Source: Lysobacterales bacterium (GTDB taxonomy: Bacteria; Pseudomonadota; Gammaproteobacteria; Xanthomonadales; Rhodanobacteraceae). Taken from it: 64,000 nt of DNA. Made by a program: the position numbers and the translations under genes. How positions within the stretch are numbered: the stretch's first letter is position 1; each line of letters begins with the position of its first letter. Below are positions 43,534 through 53,406 of this stretch, piece by piece. The notes below the pieces were generated by a model, which saw only the letters and a list, made by a program, of their open reading frames with translations, did no database searches and was not told where the DNA came from. The stretch spans positions 310,001-374,000 of the forward strand of contig JAFKNA010000005.1 of NCBI GenBank assembly GCA_017305135.1. The letters are read 5' to 3'.

Positions 43534-44208
43534 TCAGGCCGCGTCGACCGCCGCGTGCATGGCCGCGATCACCGCGGCGTAGTCCGGCTCGTTGAAGATG
43601 GCCGAGCCAGCGACGAAGGTGTCCGCTCCGGCACGGGCGATCTGGCCGATGTTGCCGGGTTTGACGCCGCCGTCGATGGCCAGCCGCACCGGTCGTCCAC
43701 CGGCGTCGATGCGCTCGCGCGCGCGGCGGAGCTTTTCCAGCGCCGAGGGGATGAAGGACTGCCCGCCGAAGCCCGGGTTCACCGACATGACGAGCACGAT
43801 GTCGAGCTGGTCCAGCGTGTAGTCGAGATAGTCGAGCGGCGTGGCGGGATTGAACACCAGGCCCGGCTGCATGCCGTTTTCGCGAATCAACTGGATGCTG
43901 CGGTCGATGTGCTCGCTGGCTTCCGGGTGGAAGCTCACCGAGGTGGCACCGGCTTCGGCGAAATCGCCGACGATGCGGTCTACCGGCTTCACCATCAGGT
44001 GCACGTCGATGGGCGCGGTGATCCCGTACCTGCGCAGCGCCTTGCACACCGGCGCGCCGAAGGTCAGGTTCGGCACGTAGTGGTTGTCCATGACATCGAA
44101 ATGGATCCAGCCGGCGCCGGCGGCGAGGACCGCGTCCACCTCGGCGCCGAGCCGCGCGAAATCGGCGGAGAGGATCGAGGGGGCGATGATGCAGGGTTGC
44201 CGGGCCAT
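43534..44208 (-). CDS. rpe: Ribulose-phosphate 3-epimerase
   Basis: 224 residues. TIM-barrel epimerase of the pentose phosphate pathway. [67 protein letters not shown] and [11 protein letters not shown] carry the metal-binding His/Asp residues. It lies 66 bp downstream of the djlA-like gene on the same strand. Confidence 0.97.
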   Translation of the reverse strand: MARQPCIIAPSILSADFARLGAEVDAVLAAGAGWIHFDVMDNHYVPNLTFGAPVCKALRRYGITAPIDVHLMVKPVDRIVGDFAEAGATSVSFHPEASEHIDRSIQLIRENGMQPGLVFNPATPLDYLDYTLDQLDIVLVMSVNPGFGGQSFIPSALEKLRRARERIDAGGRPVRLAIDGGVKPGNIGQIARAGADTFVAGSAIFNEPDYAAVIAAMHAAVDAA

Positions 44209-44274
44209 GGGGATTCCGCAGGGGTCGCGATCGGCACAGCCTACCCGATCCGCGGCAGACTCACTTGGGCGGAC

Positions 44275-45072
44275 TCACTTGAAGCCGCGCTCGGCCTTGA
44301 TGCGCTCCCAGGCGGCATTGATCTCGACCGCGCGCCGTTCGGCGCGGCGCTTGAGCTCGTCGGGGACGTTGCCGAGCTTGTCGGGATGGTTCTGGCTGAT
44401 CAGCTTGCGGTAGGCCTGCTTGAGGGTGCGCTCGTCGGCACCGCGCGCGACGCCGAGGACACCGTAGGGGTCGAGCGCGGCCGGACCCGCCGGCGGCGGT
44501 GCGCTGCCGGCCCATCCGCCGCCGTTGGCGCGCTGGCGGCGCGCACCGGCCTGGGCCGGCGCGTAGCCCTTCATGGTCGCCAGCCAGTCGAAAGTCGCTT
44601 CGGCAAGGCCGAGCGCGGCGCACAGGCGCCGCACCAGGTCGCGCTTCGCGGCCGGCAGCGGGCCGTCGGCATAGACGAGGTCGATCAGCGGATCCAGCAC
44701 CGCCAGCGCGCGGTCGCCGCGGCCGTGGCACCAGGTGCGCAGCGCCGCGATCGCCGGGCCGACGTCGAAGCCGGGTTGCTTGCCCGCGGTGAAATGCTCG
44801 ACGGCGAGGCGCCGCTGCTCGGCGTCGAGGCCGAAGCGCGTCATCAGGGCCTCGGCGGCCGTGATCTCCGGCTCGGAAACGCGGCCATCGGCCTTGGCCA
44901 GCGCACCGGCGAAGGCGAACAGCGGCTCGATGAAGGCGTGGCCGATGGACGGCTCGCGCAGGCGCGCCACCGCGCGGTCGTAGACGTGCCCGAGCAAAAG
45001 GCCAATGAAGAAGCCGGGCCAGCCGTGGATGAGCACCAGGCCGAGCGCGATGCCGACGATCTTGCCGATCAC
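44275..45072 (-). CDS. djlA: DjlA-type membrane-anchored co-chaperone
   Basis: 265 residues from a GTG at 45072. A single N-terminal transmembrane segment with the glycine pattern of DjlA ([20 protein letters not shown]) precedes a TerB domain ([40 protein letters not shown]). A C-terminal J domain ([35 protein letters not shown]) has an intact HPD. DjlA activates DnaK at the membrane. The longer ORF (to 45174) would place a non-family segment before the anchor. Confidence 0.9.
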   Translation of the reverse strand: MIGKIVGIALGLVLIHGWPGFFIGLLLGHVYDRAVARLREPSIGHAFIEPLFAFAGALAKADGRVSEPEITAAEALMTRFGLDAEQRRLAVEHFTAGKQPGFDVGPAIAALRTWCHGRGDRALAVLDPLIDLVYADGPLPAAKRDLVRRLCAALGLAEATFDWLATMKGYAPAQAGARRQRANGGGWAGSAPPPAGPAALDPYGVLGVARGADERTLKQAYRKLISQNHPDKLGNVPDELKRRAERRAVEINAAWERIKAERGFK

Positions 45073-45243
45073 CGAGAAAGCGCCCGCAAGGCCGGGAACG
45101 CCACCGGACGGGAGCCGTGGACAAAACGCAAGTTGCTGATCAAGGCCATCTCGGCACGTGCCGCCGGGGAGCACGATTCTAGCAACAGCCGGCGCGCGCC
45201 CGCTGCGGCGCTACAATCGCGGTTTCCCCTCCGGAAGCCTGCC

Positions 45244-46140
45244 GTGCCCACCGTCCTTGCCCGGTCCGACCTGCCCGAGCTCGAGCTCCTGCACCGCGGC
45301 AAGGTGCGCGACGTGTATGCGATCGGCGCCGACCAGCTGCTGATCGTCGCCAGCGATCGCCTGAGCGCGTTCGACGTGGTGCTGCCCGATCCGATTCCCG
45401 GCAAGGGCGAGATGCTGACGCGGATCTCCAATTTCTGGTTCGCCAAGACCGCGCACCTGGTGCCCAACCACCTCACCGGCCGGCCCGTCGCCGAAGTGCT
45501 CCCCGCCGGCGCCGATCCCGCCCTGTACGCACGGCGCAGCGTGGTCGCCCGGCGCCTCCGGGCGCTGCCGGTCGAGGCCATCGCCCGCGGCTACCTGATC
45601 GGCTCGGGCTGGAAGGACTACCAGGCCAGCGGCGCGCTGTGCGGCATCCGCCTGCCGCCGGGACTGCGCCAGGCCGAGCGCCTGCCCGAGCCGCTGTTCA
45701 CGCCTTCGACCAAGGCCGCCGTCGGCAGCCATGACGAGAACGTCTCCTTCGACCACGTGGTCGCCACCATCGGCGCGGAGCTGGCCGGGAGGATCCGCGA
45801 GGCGACCTTGGCGCTGTACCGCTTTGCCGCCGCGCACGCCGAAGAGCGCGGCCTCCTGATCGCCGACACCAAGTTCGAGTTCGGCACCGACGATGATGGC
45901 CGGCTGTACGTCATGGACGAGATGCTGACGCCGGACTCCTCCCGCTTCTGGCCGGCCGACCAGTACCGCGTCGGCACCAGCCCGCCGAGCTACGACAAGC
46001 AGTTCGTGCGCGATTACCTGGAAACCCTCGACTGGGACAAGACCGCCCCCGGCCCGCACCTGCCGCGCGAGGTGATCGAGGGCACCGCTGCGAAATACGC
46101 CGAGGCCCTGCAGCGGCTGGCGGGCATCGTGCTGGAGTGA
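45244..46140 (+). CDS. purC: SAICAR synthase
   Basis: A 298-residue, long (~300 aa) PurC that joins CAIR and aspartate with [84 protein letters not shown] and [17 protein letters not shown] are family hallmarks. The GTG at 45244 has CCGGAAG upstream. The frame stays open far upstream, but that stretch is antisense to djlA and rpe. Confidence 0.95.
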   Translation: MPTVLARSDLPELELLHRGKVRDVYAIGADQLLIVASDRLSAFDVVLPDPIPGKGEMLTRISNFWFAKTAHLVPNHLTGRPVAEVLPAGADPALYARRSVVARRLRALPVEAIARGYLIGSGWKDYQASGALCGIRLPPGLRQAERLPEPLFTPSTKAAVGSHDENVSFDHVVATIGAELAGRIREATLALYRFAAAHAEERGLLIADTKFEFGTDDDGRLYVMDEMLTPDSSRFWPADQYRVGTSPPSYDKQFVRDYLETLDWDKTAPGPHLPREVIEGTAAKYAEALQRLAGIVLE

Positions 46141-46260
46141 GGGCTGAGGACCGAAGGCTGGGCCATCGGCATCGAGCCGCACACCGGCCATCAGCCCCAG
46201 CTTGATGCATCCACCGCCCGTCGGCGATAGATTGGGTTCCCCTCGCCAGAGTGCCCAGCC

Positions 46261-46725
46261 ATGCGCAGCATCGATGAGTGGTTCGGCGCCTACGCGGCCG
46301 ACCATCGCAACGCGGTCAACCGGCTGATCCACTGGATCTGCGTGCCGGCGATCCTGTGGGCCGTCATTGCCGCGCTCTGGTCCATTCCGGTGTCGCCTTC
46401 GCTCGGGCGGCCGGGCTTCTGGTGTGCGTTGGCAATGGTGGCGGCGCTGGCGTTCTACTGGCGCCTTTCGCGCCCCTTGGGCATCGGTATGCTGGCCGTG
46501 TTCGCAGTGCTGGGCATGGCCACCGAACTCCTCCATCGCGCGCTCGGCGGGACGGCCCTGCTGTGGCTGGCGCTCGGCGTGTTCGTGCTCGCCTGGATCG
46601 GGCAGTTCGTCGGGCATGCCATCGAAGGACGGCGGCCCTCCTTCCTCACCGATCTCGCCTATCTTCTGATCGGCCCGGCCTGGCTCACCGGCAAGGTGAT
46701 GCGCCGGCTCGGCATCGCGTACTGA
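46261..46725 (+). CDS. DUF962 / Mpo1-like membrane protein
   Basis: 154 residues with four hydrophobic segments. Family features are the start RSIDEWFGAYAADHRNAVNR, LIHWICVPAILW and the C-terminal GQFVGHAIEGRRPSFLTDL with conserved His. Yeast Mpo1 is a dioxygenase for 2-hydroxy fatty acids; bacterial members are uncharacterised. It lies 120 bp after purC. Confidence 0.88.
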   Translation: MRSIDEWFGAYAADHRNAVNRLIHWICVPAILWAVIAALWSIPVSPSLGRPGFWCALAMVAALAFYWRLSRPLGIGMLAVFAVLGMATELLHRALGGTALLWLALGVFVLAWIGQFVGHAIEGRRPSFLTDLAYLLIGPAWLTGKVMRRLGIAY

Positions 46726-47068
46726 GGGTCGGCGCGGTCGCCTGCATAAGGCGTTGTCGCGACTGGGCGCAGCCGGGTTGCAGCCTGGACGCCACCAAGC
46801 GGAATGGGGGTTCCGGGCGGTCGCATTGCCCGACCCGCTCCGGCGTTCCCGGCCCCCGATACCGCGCGGGGTGAGGGAAGGCACGGCTGCCGACCACGGA
46901 GCGCCAAGGATGCTGCAGGCACCGCTCCCCGACATGTCCACCATCACTGCGGCGCCTCGCTCCGCCGGTGGCGCACAGGTGCGCTCCCATGTTCGCGCCA
47001 TCGAGTCCTGACACGGAACGGGCGCCGTTGCCGGCGCCCGTTCGATGCATCGGATCAGTCGATTGCAA
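46726..47068. other. Convergent spacer after the DUF962 gene
   Basis: About 340 bp. It contains a single GTAG-type repeat arm (GCGCACAGGTGCGCTCC near 46968-46984) and a strong hairpin at 47016-47043. No gene is evident. Confidence 0.6.
47016..47043. terminator. Terminator hairpin before the lipase gene end
   Basis: GAACGGGCGCC / GGCGCCCGTTC, 11-bp stem with 6-base loop, between the convergent DUF962 and lipase genes. Flanking AC-rich and TTC bases fit a bidirectional terminator. Confidence 0.75.
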
Positions 47069-49210
47069 TCAGGGCTGCGCTTCCGGCTGCTTCACCACGG
47101 ACGGGTTCGCCACCTGCACCACGGTGCCACCGCTGGCGAGGAGGCTGGCCATCTCGCCCTGCATCTCGATGGTGACGGCGGGGCTGGCGCTCGGGTCGAG
47201 CAGCGAACCATGCGCTCCGGCGAGGAAGCGCACCGCTCCGCGGATGCCGTCCGCATCCTGCGTGGTCTGCGCGATCGGGGCAAGGCCGAAGGCGGCGATC
47301 AGCGGCTCGGTGCCCGACAACGGCGCGCCGGCGACGCGGTTCGGGATCACCTGGTCGGGCGGGTTGTCGCCGCTGCCGACGACTTCCTGCGCCAGGATCC
47401 GCTTGGACGGAATCAGCGTGTTGTTGTTGCCGCCATAGTTGATCGGGTCGCCCGAGTCGATGATGGTCTGGGTGGCCATGAAATACGAATCGTAGGCCGG
47501 CGTGCCCGGCTCCAGTCCCGCCTGCTCGAGGCCGGCGCGGATGCGCGGCCCGAAGGTCGGCGAGGCTTCCAGCAGGCGCGCGATGCCACCGCCGGGGACG
47601 TTCAGGAGCGCGGTCGGAATCGACGGCTCCACCGCCATCAGCACGCCGCCGACGATGGCGCCCAGCGACTGGCCGACGAAACCGATGCGGGTGCCATCGA
47701 TCTTCTGCGCGCCGGCGCTGACCGAGCCCAGCGTATGGCTCAGGGTGAGGAGGTCGGCGACGCCCTCGCGCAGGTTGTCGCGCGAGGTGAGCAGGCTGGT
47801 GAGGTTGATGAAGTAGGAGCCGGACGGATCGATCTGGCCATCACGCCCCGGCGCGCCGGTGCCGTTGTCCTGGAGGTCGAGGTCGAAGGTGCGCTCGCCA
47901 ACGCCAAGGGCCGCCAGCGGCGTGTTGCCGACGTAGAACGGATTGCTCTTGTCGGTGATGCCGTGCAGCGGCAGGTCCATCGAGACGACCGCGAAACCCT
48001 GCGCGGCCAGCGTCCCGGCCACCGCGAACATGTCGGTGCGGTTGCGGGTGATGCCGTGCTGGAAGATCACCACCGGCCAGCCCGCCGCCGGCATGGTCTT
48101 GCCCGAGGCCGCATTCGGCACGGTCAGGAGCAGCGGCACCTTCTGCGTCGAGGTCGCGACCGGCAGCGGGTTGGCGAAGGTGATGTTGGTCGAGGTCGGG
48201 TCGAGGCCGGCCTGGTCGAAGGGCGGCACGTAGGCGCCGGGCGCGGCCTTCCAGAAGCCGGTCAGCGGCCCGAGCGGGTTGGCCTGCGAGGGCGCCTGCA
48301 GGTAGTACGGCAGGCTGATCGCGCCGATGTAGACGTCGGCCACCGGGGCGAGGCCGAGGCCGAGGTCGCCGAGGGTCATGCCGGTCGGCGCGATGACGGT
48401 GTCGGCGGGCTCGGCTTGCGCGACCTTCGCGCGGAGGGCAAGGAAGGTCGGCGTGATGCCCTGGGTGGTGGCGACCCACGACATCACGATCGAGCCCTTG
48501 TCGACACCCGCCGCGGCGGCGGCCGCTTCCTGGGAATTGACCAGCTGGCGCACCGGCTCGAGCGCGCAGGCCTGGCTCGCCTGCAGTGCCGGGATCGTCG
48601 ACGCACCATTGCTGCACAGCGGGCCCGGGCGCTCGGCGAACATGTACGGCAGCGCGGCGCGTACCTTGCGGCCGCCGGCATCGGTGACGCCGTTGGTCAC
48701 CACCGCCATGTAGGAGGTGAGCTGGCGCAGCGGCTTCGTCGGCACGATGGCGATGGTGCGGCCGGTGGCGTCGGACGAGGCCGGCGCGACCACGAACTCC
48801 TGCGGCGAGGCCAGCTCGCGCACGACCTCGGTGACGCCGCCGCCGGGGCCGGTCAGCTTGACCTCGAACATGCGCACCGAGGAACCGCCGGCCAGCGAGG
48901 CCGGGTCGATCGGCTGCGAGAAGGTGAGCGACCAGGGCGCGCTGGTGCTGAAGCCGTCCAGCGTGTTCATCGCCGCCTTCGGATCGCCATAGTCGGTCGG
49001 ATCCTCGACCGGCATGTTCAGCGTCAGGTCGCGCGTGCCGGACAGCAGCAGGTTGTTCGGGAACGGCACCACGCCGTTGGTGGGATCGAAGCCGACCACG
49101 GTATGGATCGGAACCGGCGCGGTGTAGTCGTAGGCGTGGACCGCCGCGGTGCCGAAAACGGCGAGGATGGACGCGGCAATGGCCGCCGTGCTGAACCGTC
49201 GAGCCTGCAT
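47069..49210 (-). CDS. Exported VolA/Pla-1-like lipase
   Basis: 713 residues. A signal peptide (RRFSTAAIAASILAVFGTAA, cleavage after VHA) is not followed by a lipobox Cys, unlike Vibrio VolA, so it is probably periplasmic or secreted. The N-terminal domain (VPFPNNLLLSG, SQPIDPASLAGGSSVRMFEV, YMAVVTNGVTDAGGRKV) matches the bacterial virulence-factor lipase N-terminus. The alpha/beta hydrolase shows VVIFQHGITRNRTDMFAVA (oxyanion side) and the nucleophile elbow GQSLG (513-517, Ser515). GAGGGG lies seven bases before the ATG at 49210. The lipid substrate is unknown. Confidence 0.88.
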   Translation of the reverse strand: MQARRFSTAAIAASILAVFGTAAVHAYDYTAPVPIHTVVGFDPTNGVVPFPNNLLLSGTRDLTLNMPVEDPTDYGDPKAAMNTLDGFSTSAPWSLTFSQPIDPASLAGGSSVRMFEVKLTGPGGGVTEVVRELASPQEFVVAPASSDATGRTIAIVPTKPLRQLTSYMAVVTNGVTDAGGRKVRAALPYMFAERPGPLCSNGASTIPALQASQACALEPVRQLVNSQEAAAAAAGVDKGSIVMSWVATTQGITPTFLALRAKVAQAEPADTVIAPTGMTLGDLGLGLAPVADVYIGAISLPYYLQAPSQANPLGPLTGFWKAAPGAYVPPFDQAGLDPTSTNITFANPLPVATSTQKVPLLLTVPNAASGKTMPAAGWPVVIFQHGITRNRTDMFAVAGTLAAQGFAVVSMDLPLHGITDKSNPFYVGNTPLAALGVGERTFDLDLQDNGTGAPGRDGQIDPSGSYFINLTSLLTSRDNLREGVADLLTLSHTLGSVSAGAQKIDGTRIGFVGQSLGAIVGGVLMAVEPSIPTALLNVPGGGIARLLEASPTFGPRIRAGLEQAGLEPGTPAYDSYFMATQTIIDSGDPINYGGNNNTLIPSKRILAQEVVGSGDNPPDQVIPNRVAGAPLSGTEPLIAAFGLAPIAQTTQDADGIRGAVRFLAGAHGSLLDPSASPAVTIEMQGEMASLLASGGTVVQVANPSVVKQPEAQP

Positions 49211-49313
49211 GAGTTGCCCCTCTGATTGGCGCCCGGAATCCCGTGTCCGGGCATCTTAGGTTGTCCCGCGGCGCCAAGGCAACGCTGCACTGCGGCGAAG
49301 GCGGCGCCCGGAA

Positions 49314-50183
49314 TCAGCGCGGAGGCGGCACCTGCCAGCCGGCCGGCGCGGGCCGGAACGGACGCGGCGCCCAGCCGAAATCGGCGACCGCGGCGGAATG
49401 GTCGGCGACCAGGTCGAGGCGGAGCCGCGCCAGCGCCGCCTCCCCGGCGGACGGCAGGCCGAGCGCCGCACCGGCGCGAAGGCCACGGCGGAGTAGCCCG
49501 AGCGGCAGCGGCAAGGGCAGCGTGCGCACCGGCAGCGCGGCGCGCAGGCGCTCCAGCATGGCGGCGAAGCCGAGGCGTTCGCCGCCGCCCAGCGCATAGG
49601 TGCGGCCGAACGCCTGCGGCAGGTCGAGGACCGCCATGCATGCGCCGGCGAGATCCTCCGCGTGCACCGGCTGGCGCAGGCCGCTCGCCGCGGGAAGCAG
49701 CGGGAACACGCGCCAGCGGCAGGCAAAGCGCGCGATCGGCGCGAGGCTGCGATCCAGCCCCGCGCCATAGATCAGGGTCGGCCGGAACAGCGTCAGCTGC
49801 GCGCCACGCGCCGCGGCGGCCGTGGCCAGCGTGGCTTCGGCCGCCTGCAGTCGGTCGACCAGTTCGCGTTCGGCGGCGTCGGCCGAACCGCGCTTGCTGT
49901 CGATGCTCATCGAGCCGAAGGCGATGATGCGGCGCGGCCGCAGCTCCGGCCCGCGCTCAAACCAGCGCGCGAAGGCATCCAGCGGACCGAGGCTGAACAG
50001 AACCTCCGGCGCGCCGAGCGCGGGCACGCCGGTGTCGAGGTTGCCCTCGCGCCAGTGCACACCATGCCCGGCATCGCGGGGCTGCCGGCTGATCGCGAGG
50101 ACCTCATGCCCCGCCGCGGCGAGTGCGGGCAGCAGGAAGCGACCGATCTGGCCGCTGGCGCCGAAGACCACGCAGCGGGCCAC
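49314..50183 (-). CDS. NAD-dependent epimerase/SDR-like protein
   Basis: 289 residues. The N-terminal Rossmann motif is VVFGASGQIGRFLLP, followed by RIIAFGSMSID and a RPTLIYGAG segment; Ser-x-Tyr is replaced by an atypical arrangement, as in atypical SDRs. GLRQPVHAEDLAGACMAVLD matches the extended SDR/epimerase pattern. It starts with GTG at 50183, six bases after the preceding gene. The substrate is unknown; an NAD(P)-binding sugar or quinone-linked role is possible. Confidence 0.8.
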   Translation of the reverse strand: MARCVVFGASGQIGRFLLPALAAAGHEVLAISRQPRDAGHGVHWREGNLDTGVPALGAPEVLFSLGPLDAFARWFERGPELRPRRIIAFGSMSIDSKRGSADAAERELVDRLQAAEATLATAAAARGAQLTLFRPTLIYGAGLDRSLAPIARFACRWRVFPLLPAASGLRQPVHAEDLAGACMAVLDLPQAFGRTYALGGGERLGFAAMLERLRAALPVRTLPLPLPLGLLRRGLRAGAALGLPSAGEAALARLRLDLVADHSAAVADFGWAPRPFRPAPAGWQVPPPR

Positions 50184-50189
50184 GTCCCG

Positions 50190-50714
50190 TCAGTTCCCGC
50201 CCGGCGGCTCCGCGAGGCGCGCTTCGAGTTCCGCCAGCGCAGCCGCGCCGAGATCCGGCGTGCCGCCGTGGAGCCGGTGCGCCAGCAGCGCCGCGCGCGC
50301 CTCGAACAGCGCCCGCCGGGCGCCCTCGACATGGCTGACCAGCTGGTCCAGGCCGGCCTTGTCGGCGCCGAAGATCAGCTCAACCGGCTGCAGGCAGTAC
50401 TGCACGGCGGCATCGAAGCGCCGCACCTGCTCGCGGTAGTCGACGAAGCCGTCGCCGACCTCATCCAGCCGTCCGCGCACCGTCGCCAGCGGCGCGGCGA
50501 ATTGCGCCGCGAGGTCGGCGCGAGCCTCGGCCGGATCGACGTGGCCGGCGCACGCGGCGAGATCCGACTGCAGCGCATCGAGCCGGTTCTCGGCCTCCAT
50601 CCTGGCGCACAGTTGCTCATTGGCCCGGCTGCGCTCGGCAGCCAGTTGCCGCCATGCATACGCCGCGGCCGCGATGGCCAGCACCGCGAACAGCCAACCC
50701 AGCCATTCCATCAT
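50190..50714 (-). CDS. Membrane-anchored coiled-coil hypothetical protein
   Basis: 174 residues. One N-terminal transmembrane helix (WLGWLFAVLAIAAAAYAWR) is followed by an Ala/Glu/Arg-rich coiled coil and a helical C-terminus (VELIFGADKAGLDQLVSHV). GGGAGG precedes the ATG pair at 50714/50711. It is coupled to the SDR-like gene (6-bp gap). I do not recognise the family. Confidence 0.65.
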   Translation of the reverse strand: MMEWLGWLFAVLAIAAAAYAWRQLAAERSRANEQLCARMEAENRLDALQSDLAACAGHVDPAEARADLAAQFAAPLATVRGRLDEVGDGFVDYREQVRRFDAAVQYCLQPVELIFGADKAGLDQLVSHVEGARRALFEARAALLAHRLHGGTPDLGAAALAELEARLAEPPGGN

Positions 50715-50899
50715 CCGTCCTCCCGCTGCGGAGCGCGGCCGATGATCGCACACGATGGCGCCGACGGGTCGCCCGCCGGTCGGAATCCGGAGATCCGGGG
50801 CAGCCCGTTCTGACCACCGCCCGCGGGACAGCGGCGGCGCGGCCGCGGCGCGGACCCGGCAGGCCTCCGCAGCCGCGGTGGCTCGGGTAAAGTAGCGGG

Positions 50900-52486
50900 A
50901 TGTACCTGGAGTATTACGGGCTGCGCGAGCCGCCGTTCTCGATCACGCCGGATCCGCGCTACGTGTTCCTGTCCGACCGCCACCGGGATGCGCTCGCGCA
51001 CCTCCTGTACGGCATCGGCAAGGGCGGCGGCGGCGGCTTCGTGCAGCTCACCGGCGAAGTCGGCACCGGCAAGACCACGCTGTGCCGGCTGCTTCTCGAG
51101 CAGTTGCCGGAGAACACCCGCGTCGCGCTGGTGCTGAACCCCAAGCTCTCGCCGGTGGAACTGGTCGAGGCGGTGTGCGAGGAGCTCAAGCTCGACATCG
51201 AGGGCAAGCGCGGCAGCCTCAAGGCGCTCACCGACACCCTCAACGTGTTCCTGCTCGATGCCTATGCGCAGGGCCTGCGGGTGGTGCTGATCGTCGATGA
51301 GGCGCAGAACCTCTCCACCGAATCGCTGGAGCAGGTGCGTCTGCTGACGAACCTGGAGACGCCGACGCAGAAGCTGCTGCAGATCATCCTGCTCGGCCAG
51401 CCGGAACTGCGCGAGCTGCTCGACCGGCCGGAGCTGCGCCAGCTCGCCCAGCGCATCACCGCGCGCTACCACCTGACTCCGCTCGACAGCGCCGAGACCG
51501 AAAGCTACGTGCGCCACCGCATGGCGGTGGCCGGCGCGCCGCGCCTGCCGTTCACGCGGCTCGGCCTGAAGGCGCTGTTCCAGCGCTCCGGCGGCGTGCC
51601 GCGGCTGATCAACATCGTCGCCGACCGCGCCCTGATGGCGGGCTACGCGCGCGAGAAGGACGGCATCGGCGAGCGGCTGGTCAACCGCGCCGCCGACGAG
51701 ACCCTGCCCGGCCACGCCCGCTATTGGCTGCGCCGCTACGGCGGCTGGGCGGCCGCGGCGCTGGTCGCGCTGCTCGCCGCGGGCGCCACCTTCGGTTGGC
51801 AGGCCTGGCGCGAGGCCGCGGTCGAGCCGCCCCCGCCGATACCGCAGCCGGTCGAACCCGACCGCGCCTCCGAGGCCCTCGCGGCCCAGCTCGAAGCCGC
51901 ACCGGACACCGCGCTCGGCGCCTTCACCGAGCTCCTCGCCCGCTGGCAGGTCGACGCCGAAGGCGTCTCGGTGCGCGACGCCGTGCGCTGCCCGCCGCAG
52001 ATCGCGCCGGGCGTGGCCTGCCTGCGCGGCCACGCCACGCTCGACCAGCTCGTCCGCTTCGACCGGCCGCTGATCCTGGTCCTCGGCGAAGCCGCGCATC
52101 CGGTGTACGCGCTGCTGCAGGGCGTCGGCACCGAGCGGGTGCGCCTGGACCTCGCCGGCCAGCGCCACGAGATTCCGCGGGCCGCCCTCGGCCGCTTCTG
52201 GACGGGTGAATTCGTCGCCCTGTGGCGCCTTCCGCCCGAGCTTCCGGCCACCCTCAAGCAGGGCGACAGCGGCCCCGGCGTGGCCTGGGCCAGCGCCCGG
52301 CTGAAGAGCTTCGATGGCGTCGAAGCGGACTCTCCGCAGACCTTCGGGCCGGCGCTGGAGGCACGCGTGCGCGCCCTGCAGCAGGCCTACGGCATCAAGG
52401 CCGATGGCATCATCGGTCCCGAAACCCTGTTCGCGCTCTCGGCGCTGGACGATGCCGGCCCCCACCTCGCCAGGACCGTCAAGTAG
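50900..52486 (+). CDS. gspA: GspA/ExeA-type AAA ATPase of type II secretion
   Basis: 528 residues. A YYGLREPPFSITPDPRY start, Walker A GEVGTGKTT (52-60), Walker B VVLIVDEAQNLS and QRITARYHLTPLD sensor region form the AAA domain. A transmembrane helix near 275-295 (AAAALVALLAAGATFGW) and a periplasmic part with a C-terminal peptidoglycan-binding domain (LKQGDSGPGVAW, YGIKADGIIGPETLFAL) follow. ExeA with ExeB helps insert the secretin through peptidoglycan. gspB follows directly; no other gsp genes are in the window. Confidence 0.92.
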   Translation: MYLEYYGLREPPFSITPDPRYVFLSDRHRDALAHLLYGIGKGGGGGFVQLTGEVGTGKTTLCRLLLEQLPENTRVALVLNPKLSPVELVEAVCEELKLDIEGKRGSLKALTDTLNVFLLDAYAQGLRVVLIVDEAQNLSTESLEQVRLLTNLETPTQKLLQIILLGQPELRELLDRPELRQLAQRITARYHLTPLDSAETESYVRHRMAVAGAPRLPFTRLGLKALFQRSGGVPRLINIVADRALMAGYAREKDGIGERLVNRAADETLPGHARYWLRRYGGWAAAALVALLAAGATFGWQAWREAAVEPPPPIPQPVEPDRASEALAAQLEAAPDTALGAFTELLARWQVDAEGVSVRDAVRCPPQIAPGVACLRGHATLDQLVRFDRPLILVLGEAAHPVYALLQGVGTERVRLDLAGQRHEIPRAALGRFWTGEFVALWRLPPELPATLKQGDSGPGVAWASARLKSFDGVEADSPQTFGPALEARVRALQQAYGIKADGIIGPETLFALSALDDAGPHLARTVK

Positions 52487-52538
52487 CCGGCCCGGGAAAC
52501 CGGTCGCCCGTACGGCGCGACCGCCAATGGAATCCGCA

Positions 52539-53393
52539 ATGTCGTTGATCCTCGAAGCCCTCAAGAAGTCCGAACAGCAGCGCCGGCTGGGCGAGATGCC
52601 GACGCTGTCCTCGCCGGCGCCGTCGCGGCGGCAGCGGCGCAGCGCCCTGCCCTGGTTGGCCGCGCTGGTCGTGCTCGCGCTGGCCGCGGCCTGGTGGTTG
52701 TCGCGCGACGGCGCCCCGCCGGCCACGGTCGCCGAAGCGCCGCCCATGCCACCCGCGCCGGCGCCTGCTGCCGCACCCGCGACGGAAGCCCCGGCCGCCG
52801 CCTCGCCCCGCCAGCGCAGGGCGCCGCCGGCCGCCGAGCGGGCCCCCGCTGCACCGGCCGGCGCGGACACGGTCCACATACCCGATCCGGCGCCGGGCCC
52901 GGATCGTCCCGGCGCGGTCGTCGATCTGCCACCCGCCGGCCCCGTCGCCAGCGCACCGACGCAGGTGCCGCCGCCCGCGACCGAAATGAGCCGGCCGGCG
53001 TCCGCGCGTCCGGCCCGACCAGCGCAACGGGACGCCGCGGAGCCGGCCGCATCCCCGGCGATCCCGCCGCCATCCAGCTCCCCGCCCGCGCCGACCGCTG
53101 CTCCGCCGCAACCGGCGGCAGCGACGCCCGCCGCCGCAGCGCCGCCCGCGGCGCCCGCACTACCCTCGGTGTGGGAACTGCCCTACGCGGTGCGACGCGA
53201 CCTGCCGGCGATCGCGCTCACCATGCACGTCTGGTCCAGCGAGCCGGCCGGACGCTTCGTGGTGATCGACGGCGAGCGCCATGTGGAAGGCGACGAGCTG
53301 GAGAATGGCGTCGTTCTGCGCGAGATCCGCGCCGATGGCGTGGTGCTCGACTTCCAGGGACACCGCTTCACCTACCCGCGCGACGGACGCTGA
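52539..53393 (+). CDS. gspB: GspB/ExeB-type secretion accessory protein
   Basis: 284 residues. The start MSLILEALKKSEQQRRLGEM is the family signature. One transmembrane helix (LPWLAALVVLALAAAWWLS), a very Pro/Ala-rich periplasmic linker of about 140 residues and the C-terminal GspB domain (VWELPYAVRRDLPAIALTMH, RFVVIDGERHVEGDEL) follow. It partners GspA at the inner membrane and peptidoglycan. The ATG at 52539 was chosen on family grounds. Confidence 0.92.
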   Translation: MSLILEALKKSEQQRRLGEMPTLSSPAPSRRQRRSALPWLAALVVLALAAAWWLSRDGAPPATVAEAPPMPPAPAPAAAPATEAPAAASPRQRRAPPAAERAPAAPAGADTVHIPDPAPGPDRPGAVVDLPPAGPVASAPTQVPPPATEMSRPASARPARPAQRDAAEPAASPAIPPPSSSPPAPTAAPPQPAAATPAAAAPPAAPALPSVWELPYAVRRDLPAIALTMHVWSSEPAGRFVVIDGERHVEGDELENGVVLREIRADGVVLDFQGHRFTYPRDGR

Positions 53394-53406
53394 CCCGCCC
53401 GCAGCC

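Noticed and set aside
43285-45243. Long in-frame 5' extension of purC
   Set aside because: The 650-codon extension runs antisense to rpe and djlA and has no recognisable domain; the family N-terminus begins at the GTG at 45244.
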